Below, piece by piece: positions 61,119 through 64,000 of a DNA stretch of 64,000 nt. Made by a program: the position numbers and the translations under genes. Numbering within the stretch: the stretch's first letter is position 1; each line of letters starts with the position of its first letter. The notes beneath the pieces were generated by a model, which saw only the letters and a list, made by a program, of their open reading frames with translations, did no database searches and had not been told where the DNA came from. The stretch is from Vulcanimicrobiota bacterium (GTDB lineage: Bacteria > Vulcanimicrobiota > Xenobia > Xenobiales > Xenobiaceae), in NCBI GenBank assembly GCA_944322965.1, contig CALUQR010000002.1:62001-126000 (forward strand), given 5' to 3'.

Positions 61119-62354
61119 ATGCGTTCGTTTAATTATTCTCGGCCCTTGGGGAAGGATGTTTGCAATATCTCTACTCCCTTATTCCGTTTAGTGAATATGG
61201 TCCATGAGTATAAAGGCAAGCAGGATGTGGTGGCCGACGTAGCTCCCGCCGTCTTGGGGGACCTTCCGGTGAGCACTATTCTCAAGAATGTGACCTTCTT
61301 TTGTGAGAACGCGGGCCTGCCCTTCGATGAGGAGGAGAGGCAAGTCTTAGAGCGCGAGCTCAATAAACCTCAACTTCTGGAGCGAGTCCGTCCGGCGGAG
61401 TACGGAGAGGCGCTCAATAGCCGCGATCTGCAGCGTTTGCAGACTAAGTTGTACGCTAAGAACTTCTTGCGCCTGGAACAGCCGGAGAATTTTGAAGTCT
61501 CTATCGATTCTATCGTGGAGCTCTACTGCTCCTTAGTCCCCTACCGTTTGCAAAAGAACGAGTATTGGCCCAAGGTGGGGGAGCATCGCACCCTCTATGG
61601 GGGCTTAGAGTCGGAGGGGGTCATCCGTTACTTGCAAGTGCAGAGTAAGGGCTTCCCCTTGCAGTTGATGACGGGCTCTAACTTTACGAGCGGCAATATC
61701 GTCATGCAGGCTATGTCGGCCCGCGATGTACGTCTGGCTCTGCGGGAGATCTGCGATAGCTTCAATGAGGTCGTCAACTACTTCGATCCCTTAGTCGTCA
61801 TCCCGCGCTTTATTGTGGACTTCCTCTGTATCAGTCCCTTTGACGATCTCTTCGGGAACCTTTTAGTGAGCCAATTCTTGACGATGATCCTCCTAGCTAA
61901 GGCCGGTTATCCCGTCTACCGCTACATTAGTTACGACTTAGTCTCCCACCATCTGAGCGACGGCCATTATACGGGTAACGACCGTTTCACTACCGCTTTG
62001 AGAGAGAGTATTAGCGGCTGGCATCTGGGCAATAACGATTACGCCCCCTTTACGGTCTACTTCCTGCGCCACCTCTCCTTGGCTTTCCAGTATTTCTTCT
62101 ACCGCCTCTTACCCTTAGGCGGTAGGGATCGCAAGGCTAAATGTATTAAGGCCCTCTTCCGCGACGAGTCGGTCTTATTGACAAAAAGCGAGATCCACGA
62201 CCTCTGTTATGAGATTAGCGTGCCTACTATCGAATCCGTCTTAGGTAAGTTGAGCGGCGAGACGGGCTTTTTAGAGAAGGTCGGCAAGGGGCGCAATACC
62301 GCCTATAGGCGTCGGGCGGGAGCTATCGATCTGGTGGAAGACTTCGCCTATTAG
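61119..62354 (+). CDS. Fic-fold protein lacking the catalytic histidine, with C-terminal winged helix
   Basis: 411 aa. Residues about 155-330 align with the Fic core: an RTLYGGLESEG flap-like segment, then DPLVVIPRFIVDFL leading into the motif site, then SYDLVSHHLSDGHY and NNDYAPFTVYFLRHL. At the HPFxDGNGR site the sequence is SPFDDLFGN (residues 239-247), so the catalytic His is Ser239 and the Asn and Arg are also lost; AMP transfer is not expected. Residues about 335-410 resemble a winged helix (LTKSEIHDLCYEISVPTIESV). It may be a regulator or binding protein derived from Fic. An extended -10 promoter lies upstream. Confidence 0.75.
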   Translation: MRSFNYSRPLGKDVCNISTPLFRLVNMVHEYKGKQDVVADVAPAVLGDLPVSTILKNVTFFCENAGLPFDEEERQVLERELNKPQLLERVRPAEYGEALNSRDLQRLQTKLYAKNFLRLEQPENFEVSIDSIVELYCSLVPYRLQKNEYWPKVGEHRTLYGGLESEGVIRYLQVQSKGFPLQLMTGSNFTSGNIVMQAMSARDVRLALREICDSFNEVVNYFDPLVVIPRFIVDFLCISPFDDLFGNLLVSQFLTMILLAKAGYPVYRYISYDLVSHHLSDGHYTGNDRFTTALRESISGWHLGNNDYAPFTVYFLRHLSLAFQYFFYRLLPLGGRDRKAKCIKALFRDESVLLTKSEIHDLCYEISVPTIESVLGKLSGETGFLEKVGKGRNTAYRRRAGAIDLVEDFAY

Positions 62355-62384
62355 CTTATTTTTAAGCCTCTTAAATGATATAGA

Positions 62385-62434
62385 AATGTTATAGCCCCGG
62401 CTCCGCGCTAGCGCAGAGCCGGGGCTATAACATT
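62385..62434. terminator. Long hairpin, probable terminator
   Basis: 19-bp perfect arms (62385-62403 and 62416-62434) with a loop containing GCGCTAGCGC. Between the convergent Fic-like and decarboxylase genes. Confidence 0.7.
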
Positions 62435-62439
62435 GGTAG

Positions 62440-62468
62440 GGCGGGGCTCTTTAATAAAGAGCCCCGCC
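62440..62468. terminator. Second hairpin, probable terminator
   Basis: 13-bp perfect arms (62440-62452 and 62456-62468), loop AAT, with CTCTTT in one arm and AAAGAG in the other. It lies just after the decarboxylase stop on the minus strand. Confidence 0.7.
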
Positions 62469-62473
62469 TCCCT

Positions 62474-64000
62474 TTAGAAGGTTCCTCCTAAGAGGGCTAA
62501 GAGGACGCCCGCCACTACCGCCGAGCCGATGACGCCGGAGACGTTAGGTCCCATAGCGTGCATCAACAAGAAGTTGCGGGGGTTAGTCTCTAAGCCGACG
62601 CTATTGACGACGCGGGCCGCCATAGGCACCGCGGAGACGCCAGCCGCGCCGATGAGCGGGTTGATGGGGTCTTTAGTGAACTTGTTCATAAATTTACCCA
62701 ACAAGACGCCGGAAGCGGTGCCGACACAGAAGGCGATTAAGCCCAGTAAGAGCACGCCTAAAGTCTCGGGGGTCAGGAACTTATCGGCCGCCAGCTTAGA
62801 GCCCACCGCCGTGCCCAGCATGATGGTGACGATATTGCACAGGGAGTTTTGCATCGTATCGGAGAGGCGATTGACGACGCCGCACTCTCTAGCTAAGTTA
62901 CCGAACATCAGGGCGCCCATTAAAGGAGCGGCCGAGGGCAAGAGCAGAGCGCAGAGCAAGATGACCATGATGGGGAAGATGATCTTCTCCGTCTTGGAGA
63001 CGGGGCGCAATTGACGCATGACGATATTGCGCTCCTCTTTGGTAGTCAGGGCCCGCATGATGGGGGGCTGGATGATGGGCACCAGGGCCATATAGGAGTA
63101 GGCGGCCACGGCGATGGAGCCTAACATATCGGGCGAGAGGTGCGAAGTTAGGAAGATAGCCGTAGGTCCATCCGCGCCTCCGATAATGCCGATACTAGCC
63201 GCATCGCGCAGATCGAAGTCGATGGCCGGGATAATATCCGATAAGACTAAGGCTCCGATGAGGGCGAAGAAGATACCAAACTGGGCGGCCGCGCCTAAGA
63301 GGGCGGTGCGCGGATTGGCGATTAAGGGCCCGAAGTCGGTCATAGCCCCTACGCCCATAAAGATGAGCAAGGGGAAGAGGCCCGTCTCAATACCGGCAAT
63401 GTAGATAGTGTGCAGGAAGCCGCCGGGCTCGGCGATCCCCGCGTTGGGGATATTGGAGAGCAGGCCGCCCATACCGATGGGCAGGAGCAGCAGGGGCTCA
63501 AAGCCCTTGACGATAGCCAAATAGATGAGGGTCAAGCTGACGACGATCATAATCAGCTGCTTGACGCCTTCCGCGGAGGTGCAGAAGACGGAGAGACCGG
63601 TAGAGCGCCAGATAGTGCCCGCCGACTCTGAGAGGGAACTCATACCCTCCTCTTGGGGAGCGGCCGGAACTTGAGCGGCTGGCTGAGGAACGGTCTCCTC
63701 AACCTCTATGACCTCTTCCACTACCGCAGGCGCCGCGCTCTGAGGGGCGGGGGCCGGAGCGGCGGCGGGCGGCGCGCTGGGAGAGTGGGCCGGAGTAGCC
63801 GCGCTCTGGGGAATGGGAGCCGCGGCAGGGGTAGAGCTAGCTGCAGGGGCGGCTACGCTCTCCGGGGCCGCAGCGGGCTGGGGAGCGGCGGCGGGGGCCG
63901 GAGCGTGAGCGGCCGGAGCCTCTTCCTGGGGTTCGCCTAGGGGAATGAGATCGCTAGGGACGGGATCCTCGGGCTCCATCTCCGTAGGGAAGGGGATAAA
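62474..64000 (-). CDS. Na+-translocating decarboxylase beta subunit with Ala/Pro-rich N-terminal region (5' end uncertain)
   Basis: Beta subunit of the oxaloacetate/glutaconyl-CoA/methylmalonyl-CoA decarboxylase family, which drives Na+ export by decarboxylating the carboxybiotin intermediate. The last ~370 residues are the membrane core with 9 or more segments: [40 protein letters not shown] (key Asp region), [18 protein letters not shown] and [15 protein letters not shown]. Before it lie about 110 residues almost wholly Ala/Pro/Ser with a short acidic [10 protein letters not shown]. An ATG at 63979 gives 501 aa but has no properly spaced ribosome site, and the frame is open to the window edge, so the protein may start further upstream. 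Confidence 0.88.
   Translation of the reverse strand, partial: FIPFPTEMEPEDPVPSDLIPLGEPQEEAPAAHAPAPAAAPQPAAAPESVAAPAASSTPAAAPIPQSAATPAHSPSAPPAAAPAPAPQSAAPAVVEEVIEVEETVPQPAAQVPAAPQEEGMSSLSESAGTIWRSTGLSVFCTSAEGVKQLIMIVVSLTLIYLAIVKGFEPLLLLPIGMGGLLSNIPNAGIAEPGGFLHTIYIAGIETGLFPLLIFMGVGAMTDFGPLIANPRTALLGAAAQFGIFFALIGALVLSDIIPAIDFDLRDAASIGIIGGADGPTAIFLTSHLSPDMLGSIAVAAYSYMALVPIIQPPIMRALTTKEERNIVMRQLRPVSKTEKIIFPIMVILLCALLLPSAAPLMGALMFGNLARECGVVNRLSDTMQNSLCNIVTIMLGTAVGSKLAADKFLTPETLGVLLLGLIAFCVGTASGVLLGKFMNKFTKDPINPLIGAAGVSAVPMAARVVNSVGLETNPRNFLLMHAMGPNVSGVIGSAVVAGVLLALLGGTF

Noticed and set aside
1-64000. CRISPR arrays, prophage genes, canonical IS elements, rRNA
   Set aside because: No regularly spaced direct repeats, no phage structural or integrase genes, no transposase other than the Rpn-family nuclease, and no rRNA-like sequence were seen.

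Overview
The window is about 64 kb of gene-dense bacterial chromosome with moderately high GC (mid-50s percent by eye). Roughly 52 protein genes, two of them frameshifted, one tRNA gene and one probable structured non-coding RNA can be supported. Signal peptides with lipoboxes, a PilT-type pilus ATPase, tilS-hpt-ftsH, citrate lyase and a Na+-pumping decarboxylase beta subunit point to a didermic or otherwise lipoprotein-rich anaerobe that ferments organic acids and amino acids. The sequence does not fix the phylum and I do not name one. No rRNA, CRISPR array, prophage or canonical insertion sequence was seen.

Layout. 1-9.4 kb: phosphohexomutase (cut by the left edge) divergent from glgA, then pilT, a 5'-nucleotidase-like phosphoesterase, a lipoprotein, a short serA, a DUF6812-like protein, an FmdB zinc ribbon and a DUF2993 protein. 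9.4-9.8 kb: a repeat element. 9.8-16.4 kb (minus): tRNA(CAU), tilS, a variant hpt, ftsH, a membrane protein, a canonical hpt and a coiled-coil zinc-ribbon protein. 16.5-19.6 kb: receiver-like/Ser-Thr kinase fusion and a frameshifted lipoprotein. 19.6-28.4 kb (minus): citD-E-F-X-C-G followed by an aconitase-family hydratase and NADP-isocitrate dehydrogenase. 28.7-31.5 kb: tandem PAP2-family membrane genes with nearly identical 3' thirds. 31.6-36.4 kb: three tandem APC amino-acid permeases, then a DAACS symporter. 38-43 kb: RlmK-like methyltransferase, a degenerate REC-PAS-GGDEF-EAL protein, the candidate ncRNA and two phospholipid-methyltransferase-like genes. 43-52.7 kb: a 929-aa low-complexity protein, an aquaporin, a TPR protein, a flavoprotein and an iron-type ABC importer. 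52.7-56.1 kb: a repeat-bounded segment with a second frameshifted lipoprotein and an Rpn-family nuclease. 56-64 kb: membrane protein, glycosyltransferase, chorismate mutase-DAHP synthase, PrsA-like isomerase, a DUF47 protein, a Fic-fold protein without its catalytic histidine, and a decarboxylase beta subunit with an Ala/Pro-rich extension.

The metabolic genes fit together. Citrate can be cleaved to acetate and oxaloacetate by citrate lyase, and oxaloacetate (or a similar acid) could be decarboxylated with Na+ export. Aconitase and isocitrate dehydrogenase in the same gene string give 2-oxoglutarate and NADPH. The permeases and DAACS symporter would supply amino and dicarboxylic acids.

The least explained features are the free-standing structured RNA at 41.40-41.57 kb with an extended -10 promoter and its own terminator; a dispersed AT-rich repeat family in or at which six genes end; the two lipoprotein paralogues, the only evident frameshifts in the window and each broken by one base in a homopolymer; and several signalling proteins whose catalytic or phospho-acceptor residues are lost.
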